Notes: generated by a model from the letters alone, not told the origin. A stretch of 64,000 nucleotides of DNA from Pedobacter aquatilis (GCF_030409415.1 NZ_JAUFPW010000036.1:1-64000); one strand, 5' to 3'. Positions 8,951 through 18,558 are shown, numbered from the stretch's first letter. Numbers and translations are program-made.

Positions 8951-9310
8951 ATGAAAAAAACGTTTAAAGTCACGCGCATTTTTGCGGACGCGGATGGAGA
9001 GAGCCATTTTCAGGATGTTGAATATCCACTTTTGGATTCCGGACCCATAGGTTTTCTTTCGGAACGCTTCTCCGTCCGGGAACTTATCTTTAGAGCTGTC
9101 AGCGCGGATTATGATGATTTCCACAATGCCCCGCAGCGGCAATTTGTAGTACTCTTGGACCAGGGTGTAGAGATAGAAAGTTCCCTGGGAGAGAAACGGC
9201 GATTCAACCCCGGGCAGATCCTGCTGATGGAGGATACTTATGGAAAAGGACACCGTAGCCGAAATCTTGAATATAAGCCCAGAAATTCACTATTCATTAT
9301 CCTTGGGTAA
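8951..9310 (+). CDS. small cupin-domain protein
   Basis: The 119-residue product has the cupin beta-barrel pattern: FVVLLDQGVEIES, then G-E-K-R-RFNPGQILLMED, then GHRSRN. The metal-binding His residues of motif 1 are mostly missing (HNAPQRQF supplies one His). It begins nine bases after the preceding hydrolase, inside the same transcription unit. Small cupins next to ring-cleavage enzymes often bind or process the ring product, but no substrate can be named from this sequence. Confidence 0.78.
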   Translation: MKKTFKVTRIFADADGESHFQDVEYPLLDSGPIGFLSERFSVRELIFRAVSADYDDFHNAPQRQFVVLLDQGVEIESSLGEKRRFNPGQILLMEDTYGKGHRSRNLEYKPRNSLFIILG

Positions 9311-9364
9311 TCAACAAGTTATAACACGATTTATAATTTAAAAGTAAGTATAGAATTTTAACCG

Positions 9365-10570
9365 ATGATTCATCAAATGAAACACATTTCAATAAGGTTA
9401 AGGCATATCATCCAGGAATACATTCCTTTAATAGCTTGCATGATTATTATGTTTCAGGCATACTTAATAGCACCTCTGGGTCTCACTTTGTCAAAGGAAT
9501 TAAATTCTACATCAACTGACTTTGGCATTCCTGGATTTGCCATAGCGTTTTCCATCGCAGCCGTAAGCGTAGCCTATATAAAGCTAAATCTCCGGATACG
9601 TGTGTATTTATTAATGGGATTCGGGGCTATGGCGCTGGGCAATTACTTGCTGAGCCATGTCCATTCAGCTGGAACTTTCCTGCTTATCCGGACAATGATA
9701 GGTTTTGGCACGGGCGCTCTACTACCCATGGTTATTTTAAACTATGTCTGCCACACCCAAAAGTCAAAGTCCCTCGAGCGAATTGTCCCGGTCATTTTCG
9801 CGATCGCCATTGGCATGACGTTTTCACCAAGTTTTGGAGGGTGGTTAAATGGAATATTTGGCTGGCGTGTACTCTACCAGTATCTGAGTATGCTATGCGC
9901 TACGCTGTTTGTGATATGCTTGTTAAGTAAATCAAGAAATTTTAGGTCAGTTTATTTACCTCAAAATAAATCTAACAACGTAAAAGCCGAGGATCGCACA
10001 GCGGGATATATTTATTGCTTTACTTTTTTGACTGGGATATTTCATTCCGGGGTCTTTGTCTGGATTAGTCATTATTTCACACTTCAATATGGCCTGAGTG
10101 AATTTGAGATTGCAACGGAGTTATTCATTTTTGGTGTCCCTGGTTTCGCCTTATCATTCACGATGCATTACTTTGAGCTGGATAAGAAAACGACAACTAT
10201 ATTGTATGCTGCTATGGGCGTGACCATTTCAGGTCTTATGTTACTTTGGGTAAATTTGCCCTTAGGAATGGCGGAATGCCTGCTAGCCATTATTTCAATG
10301 GGATTTGGCTGTAGCCAGCCCTTGTTTGTAGGGCTGATAAAAATTCCTCAGGCTGGGGAATCCCTTTTGACGCCTGCGGCTCTTGGCGCAGGTTTTCTGT
10401 TTGGTGGCTATGGGTCTGGACCGGTTATCATGTTTGCCCTGCTCGCCTTTGATATCTCGAGCGGACTATTGTTTTTAATTTTAACTGTAATTGCACTTGC
10501 CTATATCTCCCGGCGCGTCTGGAAGAAAAGTAGCGAAACAGACCGTTCAGTTCTATTAAGCGGCGAATGA
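9365..10570 (+). CDS. major facilitator superfamily transporter
   Basis: The 401-residue product has about twelve hydrophobic spans arranged in two halves. The region FLLIRTMIGFGTGALLP and the following span with GWRVLYQYLS fit the drug/sugar-type MFS pattern. A positively charged loop (SKSRNFRSVYLPQNKSNN) separates the halves. It is the last gene of the 6.8-10.6 kb run and is probably the exporter for the compounds processed by the upstream enzymes; import is equally possible from sequence alone. The Met at residue 6 is an alternative start. Confidence 0.85.
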   Translation: MIHQMKHISIRLRHIIQEYIPLIACMIIMFQAYLIAPLGLTLSKELNSTSTDFGIPGFAIAFSIAAVSVAYIKLNLRIRVYLLMGFGAMALGNYLLSHVHSAGTFLLIRTMIGFGTGALLPMVILNYVCHTQKSKSLERIVPVIFAIAIGMTFSPSFGGWLNGIFGWRVLYQYLSMLCATLFVICLLSKSRNFRSVYLPQNKSNNVKAEDRTAGYIYCFTFLTGIFHSGVFVWISHYFTLQYGLSEFEIATELFIFGVPGFALSFTMHYFELDKKTTTILYAAMGVTISGLMLLWVNLPLGMAECLLAIISMGFGCSQPLFVGLIKIPQAGESLLTPAALGAGFLFGGYGSGPVIMFALLAFDISSGLLFLILTVIALAYISRRVWKKSSETDRSVLLSGE

Positions 10571-11116
10571 TTCAACTGGTTCAAAAGAAAACTGTTATTC
10601 AGCACTTTCTAATTTTAGGAAGTAATCGCTAAACAGAAATCATTCAACTCCGATACAGACATTCACCAAAGATAACCTACGCAGACCGCTGTCGCTGATT
10701 ATCTTCCAACAAATGCCAAATTGCTATTTTCAAATTACGAGGGCAAGTAATCATGCGCTTTGAAGGGAAGGGATTCTAGGATTGCCATCCTACCGGATCA
10801 TCATAAGGGTTTGTTGATACACCGTAATTATAATGTAAGCGGTTCTCTGACTCCCTGACTAATGGCGGTTTATTTTCTCTCCTCATTAAAATCCATGCAG
10901 ATTGAAAACGATATCTGTCAGCCTGGAGTGTTAATTTACCGACAAAATAAAAAAAGTGGATGACCTCCTGACGCGCTCCGAGATGATTTTTTTTGGGTCG
11001 TGTCTACCAATGAAGATCCGTGGCCTCAGGCCAACCAGGGATCATTATTGCTAGGTCAAAAGATTGAGCGATGAGGGTCAACTAAATAAATGCATTTAGA
11101 ATCTTATTCTTAAAAC
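10571..11116. other. intergenic region between MFS gene and LysR gene
   Basis: About 545 bases between the ends of two convergent genes. No intact gene is present. A short protein-like stretch around 10950-11073 is interrupted by a stop and could be a gene remnant, but it matches no family I recognise. Confidence 0.5.
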
Positions 11117-11146
11117 TTAAAATGAAATATGGATATTTCATTTTAA
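11117..11146. terminator. AT-rich palindrome downstream of LysR gene
   Basis: A perfect 14-base inverted repeat (TTAAAATGAAATAT and its complement) around a two-base centre lies 10 bases past the stop codon of the minus-strand LysR gene. Position favours a terminator for that gene or for both convergent units, although there is no GC core. Confidence 0.45.
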
Positions 11147-11155
11147 TCAATTAAA

Positions 11156-12082
11156 CTAATTGACAAATGTGAAAACTTCTTTCTCAGCTGGCCAATTTTT
11201 ATTTAAAATTTCTTCAAGGCATTTAATTTCATCCGGATATGCGGTGTTTTTGCGCTTAGCGAAATAAAGGGTATTCTCTACAGGCGGGCTTCCCTCCCAT
11301 GCCAATTTTATAACTTGTTGGGCAAGTTCTTCACCGCACAGGAAATCAGGTACCACGGCGAAACCCTTATTATTGGACATACATCTTAAAATCGAAGCGA
11401 AAGAAGGCACTACATATTTAGGTCTGAAACTTGGTAAGGCGTCGAAACTTGCTGACCAGAAACTTTTAAGATATTCCATATCCGATGCGGTTGTATACCA
11501 GACCTGGCTATCGAGCCACATTTTAAGTCCCTTGCGGTTATCCTGTGAAAGCAGCTTTTCAAACTCAAGTGTGTCCGTCTGGCTGCCACAAATGAGTATT
11601 ATCTTTTCCTGCTTGAACGGTTTATAATCCAGGTTGTGCTGGGTGCCCTTTTGATTGGTAAGAATCAGATCCAGGGTACCGTTGTTCAAATCCTGAAGCA
11701 TTTGTGGACAGTCCCCAAACCTGGTAATTAGGTTGAAGGGAAGTTCGGTGATATTGGCCTCCAGTACATGCTGAAATATTTCCATTGACATACCCACGCT
11801 TATGGTCGGTTTTTCAGCCTTTGACTTTCTGCGAAAAATATGTTCCGCTTCCTCAAGCTTATTCATGTGGTCAATTATAAAATTGTACAACATCGTTCCT
11901 CTTTCTGTAGCAACCATTTTCCGGGTATCCCGATCAAAAAGTCGGTGGCCGGCAAAAGATTCGAGTGAGCTTAGGTGAAGGCTTACCCCTGGCTGGGAGA
12001 TAAATAAGTCTTTGGCTGCTGCCGATAGCGTACCGGCTTCATAAATGACTTTAAAGGTTCTGAACCATTCTAGATTAATCAT
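11156..12082 (-). CDS. LysR-family transcriptional regulator
   Basis: The 308-residue protein has the standard LysR layout. Residues 1-60 form a winged helix-turn-helix (LEWFRTFKVIYEAGTLSAAAKDL, then ISQPGVSLHLSSLE), followed by a linker and a periplasmic-binding-like effector domain from about residue 88. It converges on the MFS/quinone operon and lies upstream of nothing divergent, so its targets are not shown by position. Control of the detoxification genes or of the hydrolase at 12.2-13.0 kb is plausible. The length is normal and no key element is missing. Confidence 0.9.
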   Translation of the reverse strand: MINLEWFRTFKVIYEAGTLSAAAKDLFISQPGVSLHLSSLESFAGHRLFDRDTRKMVATERGTMLYNFIIDHMNKLEEAEHIFRRKSKAEKPTISVGMSMEIFQHVLEANITELPFNLITRFGDCPQMLQDLNNGTLDLILTNQKGTQHNLDYKPFKQEKIILICGSQTDTLEFEKLLSQDNRKGLKMWLDSQVWYTTASDMEYLKSFWSASFDALPSFRPKYVVPSFASILRCMSNNKGFAVVPDFLCGEELAQQVIKLAWEGSPPVENTLYFAKRKNTAYPDEIKCLEEILNKNWPAEKEVFTFVN

Positions 12083-12171
12083 TGTTTGGTGGTTTAAGTT
12101 GTAATAATTTTTATGCTAAACTCTTCGGGACTATACACTCAGCGCGTTTCCCCGGGGGTTTACACCCTGTA

Positions 12172-13008
12172 TCATATTGCCTGTGTTAACCAATGGAGAA
12201 TATCCCGGAGGATAAGCCCATTATACTTGTCATTTAGGAGATCATGATAATGACCTTCGTATAATTTGAGTTGCCTGTCCGCAGAGGATACATGTTTTTC
12301 GAAGTACTCGCTTCCCGAAGGCAAAGTTGCTTTGTCGGCGGTGCCATGTAGGATCAGTAATGGAAGTGTGATTAAACTCATGTGCTTTTTGAGGTATTCT
12401 GAAGCCAACAATAGCTGCTGCATAGTTTTTGCAGGCTGCTTTTCGTTTTCTAAAAGTGGATCATTATTCAGACGAAATACATGGGCAGCATTACGGGAGA
12501 AATCTTCATTATTTAATCTGACCAACCTAACGTGAGGAATGATACGGGCTAGAAATTTGATCGTTGCCAAAGCAGGTGCCGGGGCTGGAATCTGGAATGC
12601 AAAACTTTCGATAATCAAACCCTGAAGTTTATGCTGATGCTCAACTGCATATGCGGCAGAGAAGACGCCTCCCGCACTATGTCCGAGCAAAAAAACCGGA
12701 AGTTGTGGATACTTTGAGGCAGCAATACTTACCAGGGTGTCTATATCAGTTATTACTTCGTAAAAATCGGGTATGTAATACCTTTCACCTTCTGAATAGC
12801 CACGACCGACAAGATCCAATGCAAAAACCTCGAATCCATTTTCATTAAGCTGATACGCGAAATCATTATAATACCCGCTATGAGAATTAAGCCCGTGAAC
12901 AATTGTTAATATTCCCCGGGGCTGGCCCTGACTTTTCCAGTTCCGGTAAAAAATGAGCTGACCTTTGTGGTTCTCAAAGGTTGCGGTTTGTTCATTTGTT
13001 GGCTTCAT
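12172..13008 (-). CDS. monoacylglycerol-lipase-like alpha/beta-hydrolase
   Basis: The 278-residue Hydrolase_4-type protein shows the oxyanion motif TIVHGLNSHSG, the elbow GHSAGG, acid Asp in HGTADKATL and His in EGHYHDLLND. This is the pattern of monoglyceride lipases and lysophospholipases. There is no signal peptide. It is read in the same direction as the LysR gene and ends 89 bases before it, so the two may share a transcript. The substrate is not readable beyond an ester of a medium or long acyl chain. Confidence 0.87.
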   Translation of the reverse strand: MKPTNEQTATFENHKGQLIFYRNWKSQGQPRGILTIVHGLNSHSGYYNDFAYQLNENGFEVFALDLVGRGYSEGERYYIPDFYEVITDIDTLVSIAASKYPQLPVFLLGHSAGGVFSAAYAVEHQHKLQGLIIESFAFQIPAPAPALATIKFLARIIPHVRLVRLNNEDFSRNAAHVFRLNNDPLLENEKQPAKTMQQLLLASEYLKKHMSLITLPLLILHGTADKATLPSGSEYFEKHVSSADRQLKLYEGHYHDLLNDKYNGLILRDILHWLTQAI

Positions 13009-13137
13009 GACCGTACTATAGTCAATTATGTGCCATAAATTAAAAAATGAAAGATATATCCCAACATCATCACAAAAAACTGATTATCAGCTATATAAAA
13101 TTATCATAAAAATTGATTTTTATTGAAATATCATATA

Positions 13138-13192
13138 AACTCCAATCTTTTCGGAGTTTAAGGGAGTTTTCACTCTGAAAATTTCGGAGTTT
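13138..13192. promoter_or_regulatory. repeated CGGAGTTT operator-like motif
   Basis: TTTCGGAGTTT occurs at 13149-13159 and again at 13182-13192, 33 bases apart or about three helical turns. An inverted AACTCC at 13138-13143 faces the first copy. The position, 130 bases upstream of the minus-strand hydrolase and 260 upstream of the plus-strand one, fits a shared regulator site. No regulator can be assigned. Confidence 0.3.
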
Positions 13193-13452
13193 GGAACCAA
13201 ATCGAACCTATACGCGAAGGAAGATCAGTAAAGTCTGCCAGGGCTGAAATCCAGGCGAGCTCAACCCACGTCAAACCGGTGGTCATTCCATTTATAAAAC
13301 ACGATTTCAGGAATTTATAATTTTAATAATACCTGGTATAAATAGGCTTATATACAAATTTTTGCCTTGACATGTAGTTTTGAAGTGCCGCTAACTGGAA
13401 TTCAATGCTGCGGTTTACACTTAATATTCACGTTAAACTTAATCGGAAAATT

Positions 13453-14325
13453 ATGAAAAATCAAACTTCTTATCACTACATTGACATCGATGGTGTCAAT
13501 ATTTTTTACAGGGAAGCTGGACTGAAAACAGCTCCAACACTGGTATTCTTGCACGGTTACCCGACATCCTCTCACATGTTCCGTAACCTGATTGACAGCT
13601 TATCTGGAAAATATCATTTAATTGCTCCAGACTATCCTGGTTATGGCAGAAGCGAGCAGCCTCCTGTGGCAAACTTTGAGTACACCTTCGATAACTTTGC
13701 GAAAATTATAGGCACTTTGCTTGAAAAACTTGAAATATCAAAGTATAGCCTTTACCTGATGGATTACGGGGCGCCCGTGGGCTGGAGAATCGCTTCGGCT
13801 CAGCCTGAAAAAATTGACACATTAATTGTTCAGAACGGTTGCGCATACGAGGAAGGCCTTGAAACTTTCTGGGATCCCTTCAAGGCATATTGGAAAGACA
13901 GAAACGATAAAGAGGCAGAAGGCACACTTCAAACCTTCCATCAGCCGGATGGATTGAAATGGCAATATACCCACGGTGTGCATGACACCTCACTGATCAG
14001 CCCTGATAATTGGGAGATAGATCTGCGCCATTTGGAAAGACCGGAAAATAACCAGATCCAGCTTAACTTATTTTATGACTACGGGACCAATCCACCAAAT
14101 TATCCAAAATGGCAACAATACTTCAGGGATTATAACCCTGAGATGCTTATTGTTTACGGGAAAAACGACTATATTTTTCCGGTAAGCGGAGCCGAAGCAT
14201 ACAAGAAGGATGTGAAAAACCTTGAATACCACTTGTTTGATGCCGGGCATTTTGCACTGGAAAGCAAGGGTGATGAAATAGCCGCCGCAATTGAAGATTT
14301 TTTAGATCGTAAAATAAAAAGGTAA
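13453..14325 (+). CDS. alpha/beta-hydrolase with Asp nucleophile (dehalogenase/epoxide-hydrolase type)
   Basis: The 290-residue product has FLHGYPTSSHMFRNLI at the oxyanion site and an elbow LMDYGAPVG in which Asp104 takes the nucleophile place. Acid Asp lies in YGKNDYIFP and His in DAGHFALE. Asp nucleophiles mark haloalkane dehalogenases and epoxide hydrolases, but the halide-binding Trp next to the nucleophile is Tyr here, so dehalogenation is not supported. The ATG at 13453 starts the conserved part; sixteen codons upstream are dispensable. It is a paralogue of the gene at 22822, which has a signal peptide while this one does not. Confidence 0.85.
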   Translation: MKNQTSYHYIDIDGVNIFYREAGLKTAPTLVFLHGYPTSSHMFRNLIDSLSGKYHLIAPDYPGYGRSEQPPVANFEYTFDNFAKIIGTLLEKLEISKYSLYLMDYGAPVGWRIASAQPEKIDTLIVQNGCAYEEGLETFWDPFKAYWKDRNDKEAEGTLQTFHQPDGLKWQYTHGVHDTSLISPDNWEIDLRHLERPENNQIQLNLFYDYGTNPPNYPKWQQYFRDYNPEMLIVYGKNDYIFPVSGAEAYKKDVKNLEYHLFDAGHFALESKGDEIAAAIEDFLDRKIKR

Positions 14326-14481
14326 TCAAAAAGACGAGGGATATTAGTCAACAGAACCCCAATTGGCGCTTCGATTAATATCCCTTAGAATGTTCTTTCG
14401 CATTTATTGCGAAAATCCGTAGTGATATCTTCATGTATATCTGCGCTAAAATTCAACAATTATGTATAAAATCAAATCAAG

Positions 14482-15171
14482 ATGAAAAAATTAATTCTTT
14501 TATCAGCTGGTCTTATCGCTTCTGTTTGCGGATTTGCGCAAAAGCCAAGCCCGCAATTACTTAACCCTACTAACCACACTCTGGTTTTGATAGACTACCA
14601 GAGCCAGATGGCTTTCGCTGTCAAGAATCAGCCCATCGAAGTGTTGAGAAACAACGCGGCGTTGAGTGCAGGAGCATCCAAAATTTTCAATATACCAACG
14701 GTGGTTACAACGGTGGCAGCAAAATCATTCAGCGGACCTGTATTTCCTGAAGTCAGTTCATTTTACCCGGTTGCCTCGACCACTATTTTAGACAGAACAA
14801 CAATGAATTGCTGGGAAGATATAAATGCGCATAAAGCAATTACCGGCAAGGGCAAGAAAATATTAGTTTTAGGTGGTCTCTGGACCAGTGTATGTATAGT
14901 TGGTCCTGCATTGTCAGCCATCAATGAAGGCTACACGGTTTACGTAATTACTGATGCCAGTGGTGATGTTTCTACTGAAGCACATGAGCAGGCCATTACA
15001 AGAATGGTTAAAGCAGGTGTTCAACCGATTACATCGCTTCAGTATCTATTGGAGCTACAGCGAGACTGGGCGAGGTCAGAAACTTATAAAGCGACGACAG
15101 ACCTGATAAAACAGTATGGAGGAGCATATGGAATCGGTATTCAATATGCCAGGGAGGTAATCACACATTAA
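14482..15171 (+). CDS. secreted isochorismatase-family hydrolase
   Basis: The 229-residue product begins with a signal peptide (MKKLILLSAGLIASVCGFAQ), which is unusual for this mostly cytoplasmic family. The cysteine-hydrolase core shows LVLIDYQ with the catalytic Asp near residue 38 and catalytic Cys138 in GLWTSVCIVGPA. The family hydrolyses vinyl ethers or amides such as nicotinamide-like substrates. The tail ARSETYKATTDLIKQYGGAYGIGIQYAREV is typical of the YcaC-like branch. It precedes a secreted amidohydrolase by 54 bases, so both may act on one imported compound in the periplasm. Confidence 0.85.
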   Translation: MKKLILLSAGLIASVCGFAQKPSPQLLNPTNHTLVLIDYQSQMAFAVKNQPIEVLRNNAALSAGASKIFNIPTVVTTVAAKSFSGPVFPEVSSFYPVASTTILDRTTMNCWEDINAHKAITGKGKKILVLGGLWTSVCIVGPALSAINEGYTVYVITDASGDVSTEAHEQAITRMVKAGVQPITSLQYLLELQRDWARSETYKATTDLIKQYGGAYGIGIQYAREVITH

Positions 15172-15225
15172 TTATAAGCTTCACAGGGACAACATTAAAT
15201 GGTTGTCCCTTTTGATTTGAGAGCC

Positions 15226-17010
15226 ATGAAACTGATTAAGACAATTATATTTTTGATTATCGCCTTTTCAGGAAATATATTTTCGCAGCAAAAAGCTGAC
15301 AAGGTCATCCTGAACGGTAAAATTATTACGCTGGATGACCATGAACCGACTGCCGAAGCAATCGCTATATCCGGGAATAAAATTATTGAACTGGGCAGTA
15401 ACCAGAAAATAAGAAAATACATTGGCAAAAATGTGCAGGTTATAGATGCCGGGGGAAAGACCGTTATTCCGGGAATTTATGATTCGCACCTCCATGTCAT
15501 CCGCGGTGGGCGATTTTATAATGCGGAATTGAGATGGGATGGATTGACTACACTTTCAGGTGCACTGTCAATACTTAAAGAACAGGCGCTGCGCACCCCG
15601 AAAGGACAATGGGTAAGAGTTGTCGGCGGGTGGAGTGAGTTTCAGTTCAAAGAAAAACGTCTGCCATCCCTGGATGAAATAAATGCTGCAACAGGTGATA
15701 CGCCAGCCTTTATCCTGCATCTATATGGACAGGCCTTTTTAAATAAAGCCGGTCTTCGTGCGCTTGGTATTACAGGAGATACGCCCAATCCTACGGGAGG
15801 GCTAATACAGAAAAACCCGGATGGAGAACCTACCGGACTTCTCATCGCCGAGCCAAATGCATTCATATTGTATTCTATGCTATCAAAGCTTCCTGAACTA
15901 TCAATTGAAGAAAAACTCAATTCAACAAAGCGGTTTATATACGATTTAAATTCACTGGGTGTGACAAGTGTAATGGATGCGGGGGGCGGATTTCAGAATT
16001 TCCCGGACGACTATCAGATCACCGACCTGTTATCCAAGAAGCGGGAGCTGAATATACGGCTACCCTACTATTTATTTGCACAGAAACCAGGGAAAGAACT
16101 GGAGGATTATTTAAAATGGATCGGTATGGTCGACATCACCGAACATCATAGTGATCTGCCAGGAAACCATACCACTGAATATCAGGTCCGGGGAGCTGGA
16201 GAAAACCTAGTATCTTCGGGTGGAGATTTCGAGAATTTTCTCAAGCCACGACCAGAACTTCCCCTGACAATGGAAACACAACTAAAAGCGGTGTTGGGTG
16301 AGCTGGTAAAAAATCGATGGCCTTTCCGACTGCATGCAACTTATGATGAGAGTATCAGCAGGTTTCTAAACGTCATGGAAGAAATAAACCGTGAAACGCC
16401 CTTTAACGGGCTGACCTGGTTTTTCGACCATGCGGAAACGGTGAGTGATGCAAATCTGGACCGGATAAAAGCATTGGGCGGCGGTTTAGCTATTCAGGAT
16501 CGAATGGCGTTCCAGGCGGAGGGATTCATTTCCAGATATGGAAAAAATGCCGCGCAACATACCCCTCCTGTCCGCAGGATGCTGGCTAAAGGCATAAATG
16601 TTGGAGGAGGGACAGATGGCACAAGGGTATCGAGCTTTAATCCATGGATTGGTGTCTATCAATTTGTTTCAGGAAAGTCATTAGGAGGTTTGAAGTTTGC
16701 TTCCGCTGAAAATCTGCTGGACAGAATATCGGCACTGAAAATATATACTTTAGGGAGCGCATCATTAATACATCAGGAAAATGAACGCGGGAAACTTAAA
16801 CAAAATTACCTGGCAGACCTTGTTATTTTAAATAAGGATTACCTTGGTGTCCAGGAGGAGGAAATCAAAGATATCCATTCATTGCTGACCATTATGGATG
16901 GCAGAATTGTATACGGTGCTCAGGAATATCGTAAACTTGCACCCCAAATGCCAAGGGCTCTGCCTGATTGGAGTCCGGTTAACTATTATGGTGGAAATCA
17001 AAGTCAATAA
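15226..17010 (+). CDS. exported YtcJ-like amidohydrolase
   Basis: The 594-residue protein belongs to the amidohydrolase-3/YtcJ group. It has a signal peptide (MKLIKTIIFLIIAFSGNIFSQ), a small beta-sandwich domain up to about residue 75, the metal motif DSHLHV, a further His in FFDHAETV and the late Asp in GGTDGTRV. It ends with the sandwich strands LADLVILNKDYL. Members hydrolyse amide or ring bonds, usually with one or two metal ions. The ATG at 15226 was chosen because the nine earlier codons would disturb the signal peptide. It probably forms a unit with the isochorismatase-like gene upstream and is closed by a strong terminator. Confidence 0.87.
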   Translation: MKLIKTIIFLIIAFSGNIFSQQKADKVILNGKIITLDDHEPTAEAIAISGNKIIELGSNQKIRKYIGKNVQVIDAGGKTVIPGIYDSHLHVIRGGRFYNAELRWDGLTTLSGALSILKEQALRTPKGQWVRVVGGWSEFQFKEKRLPSLDEINAATGDTPAFILHLYGQAFLNKAGLRALGITGDTPNPTGGLIQKNPDGEPTGLLIAEPNAFILYSMLSKLPELSIEEKLNSTKRFIYDLNSLGVTSVMDAGGGFQNFPDDYQITDLLSKKRELNIRLPYYLFAQKPGKELEDYLKWIGMVDITEHHSDLPGNHTTEYQVRGAGENLVSSGGDFENFLKPRPELPLTMETQLKAVLGELVKNRWPFRLHATYDESISRFLNVMEEINRETPFNGLTWFFDHAETVSDANLDRIKALGGGLAIQDRMAFQAEGFISRYGKNAAQHTPPVRRMLAKGINVGGGTDGTRVSSFNPWIGVYQFVSGKSLGGLKFASAENLLDRISALKIYTLGSASLIHQENERGKLKQNYLADLVILNKDYLGVQEEEIKDIHSLLTIMDGRIVYGAQEYRKLAPQMPRALPDWSPVNYYGGNQSQ

Positions 17011-17033
17011 AATACAACCAACCCTCTCTGAGA

Positions 17034-17076
17034 CAAAGGGCAAAACTTTTAGCGGAGTTTTGCCCTTTGCCTTTTT
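17034..17076 (+). terminator. rho-independent terminator after amidohydrolase
   Basis: A perfect 14-base stem (17034-17047 with 17056-17069, core AAAGGGCAAAAC) with an 8-base loop is followed by a short T run at 17072-17076. It lies 24 bases after the amidohydrolase stop codon. Confidence 0.8.
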
Positions 17077-17175
17077 AGCCCACCTGATGCTTTCAAAAAA
17101 CAAGGTGTTTTCATAATTCAGTTCTTAGATGCTCAGAACTGACCATCTCCAATTTCTGCTGTAAATTAATATGCG

Positions 17176-18558
17176 TTAGAATTTGAGTGAAAACTGTGCG
17201 TTGAAAAATTTAGAGTTTGCGGTATTGGGTATAATATCTTTTATAAAATAACCGACCTTAAAATACTGGTAGCCCAGACTGATGCTCAGATATCTGTTCA
17301 GGCGGTAATCGGCACTCAGCAAATAAGTTGTGCCAATATAACGCTCCCGGGAATCAGCTCCCCCGAGGTTGAAGCTACCACTTGGATGAAAAATCCCGTC
17401 CTGGAGAGAATACCTCCAATTGCAGACAAGGTCAATCTGGAATAAAAGTTTGTTGCTCAGATTAAGTGTTAGATATGGATGAATATCTATGAGGTTGGAT
17501 GGCCCTATTAACGGATTAAATCCGAAGTAGCCGCCCCTTGGGTATAAAGGATTGAAACTGTTCAAATTTTTATCCTTTACGTTCTCATCTCCCGAGATGT
17601 AATCATTCCGCAGCGCTAATGTGGGTGTAAATTTTAGCCCTTTGAATCTATAGCCGAGTTCAATTGCCATAGTCCATGCACTAATGGCGTTAGGACCAAA
17701 ACTTCCAAACTGGTAGGCCATCTCCAGATTATATTTAAAAGTATTACTATCCTTCCAGTAACGAATGGCTAACGTGTGCCGAAGTTCCTTTTCTATTCCC
17801 GATTCAAATTGAGACTGTTCGCGCATCACCCCCAGATAGTAGATATCAAAGTTACCCGTGTTGTCAAATCTAATATCAGAATATGTCCCCCAGAGATTTG
17901 CCTTTGGTCTGGTCTGGTTATCGAAGAAGCCGGGATGGATTTTATCTGCGGCTAAAATAAATGCATCAATTTTCAACCGAGGTTTAGCGTAGGAGAATTT
18001 AAAGCCTGTAAAATACTGCCGACTGTTATTGCCATCTTTAACGGAAATTAACCTTCCCGAACCGTAATCCAGTTCCTGCCGACCAATCCTGAGCAAAAGC
18101 TGCAATGCCGGAGTTGAAGAAAAATCGTAATCCAGGAAAAGGTTCTGAACGTTGAGTTTATCCTCATCTGAAGTTGAAACTGCGAAACGGCTGCCGTTTT
18201 CAAGGCTACTGTTCAACTGGAGAAAAACCCTTGCTTTTTTACCCGAACGCAGGCCTGCGTGCAGGGAATAACGGTTAAGAAAAGAGTGATTGAATCCTTG
18301 GTTAGCCATCCAGTTTTCATTTACCTTGACCGCCCACTCCGAGCGTATTTCACCACCGATAGATAGTTCCAGCGTAAGAGGTGAGTTAATCTGCATATGT
18401 TTCAGACCATTATAAAAACTTCCGGCTGAATCCGGGGAAAGGCGATAATCCTCTTCAAACCGGAGCAGCCTGAAATCCTGTGCCAGTGTTTCTTCAGGAA
18501 TAAACACCCAAACCAGCGCAACAGCTGATAAACGGCATAAACACATAATGCCGTTCAT
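17176..18558 (-). CDS. alginate-export-like outer membrane porin
   Basis: The 460-residue protein has a signal peptide (start MNGIMCLC, cleavage after ETLAQ) and then alternating beta strands to a final aromatic residue (NAQFSLKF), as expected of an outer-membrane barrel. Segments such as SIGGEIRSEW, GRQELDYGSGRLIS and SFNLGGADSRERYIGTTY fit the alginate-export family. Such barrels let anionic sugars or small acids pass, and the substrate here is unknown. The start at 18558 gives a proper signal peptide; 22 in-frame codons upstream are likely untranslated. It lies 72 bases downstream of the azoreductase gene on the same strand. Confidence 0.82.
   Translation of the reverse strand: MNGIMCLCRLSAVALVWVFIPEETLAQDFRLLRFEEDYRLSPDSAGSFYNGLKHMQINSPLTLELSIGGEIRSEWAVKVNENWMANQGFNHSFLNRYSLHAGLRSGKKARVFLQLNSSLENGSRFAVSTSDEDKLNVQNLFLDYDFSSTPALQLLLRIGRQELDYGSGRLISVKDGNNSRQYFTGFKFSYAKPRLKIDAFILAADKIHPGFFDNQTRPKANLWGTYSDIRFDNTGNFDIYYLGVMREQSQFESGIEKELRHTLAIRYWKDSNTFKYNLEMAYQFGSFGPNAISAWTMAIELGYRFKGLKFTPTLALRNDYISGDENVKDKNLNSFNPLYPRGGYFGFNPLIGPSNLIDIHPYLTLNLSNKLLFQIDLVCNWRYSLQDGIFHPSGSFNLGGADSRERYIGTTYLLSADYRLNRYLSISLGYQYFKVGYFIKDIIPNTANSKFFNAQFSLKF

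Noticed and set aside
10950..11073. Protein-like stretch reading DDFFWVVSTNEDPWPQ near the end of the MFS-LysR spacer
   Set aside because: It is interrupted by TGA, has no clear start and matches no family I know; it may be a remnant but cannot be supported.
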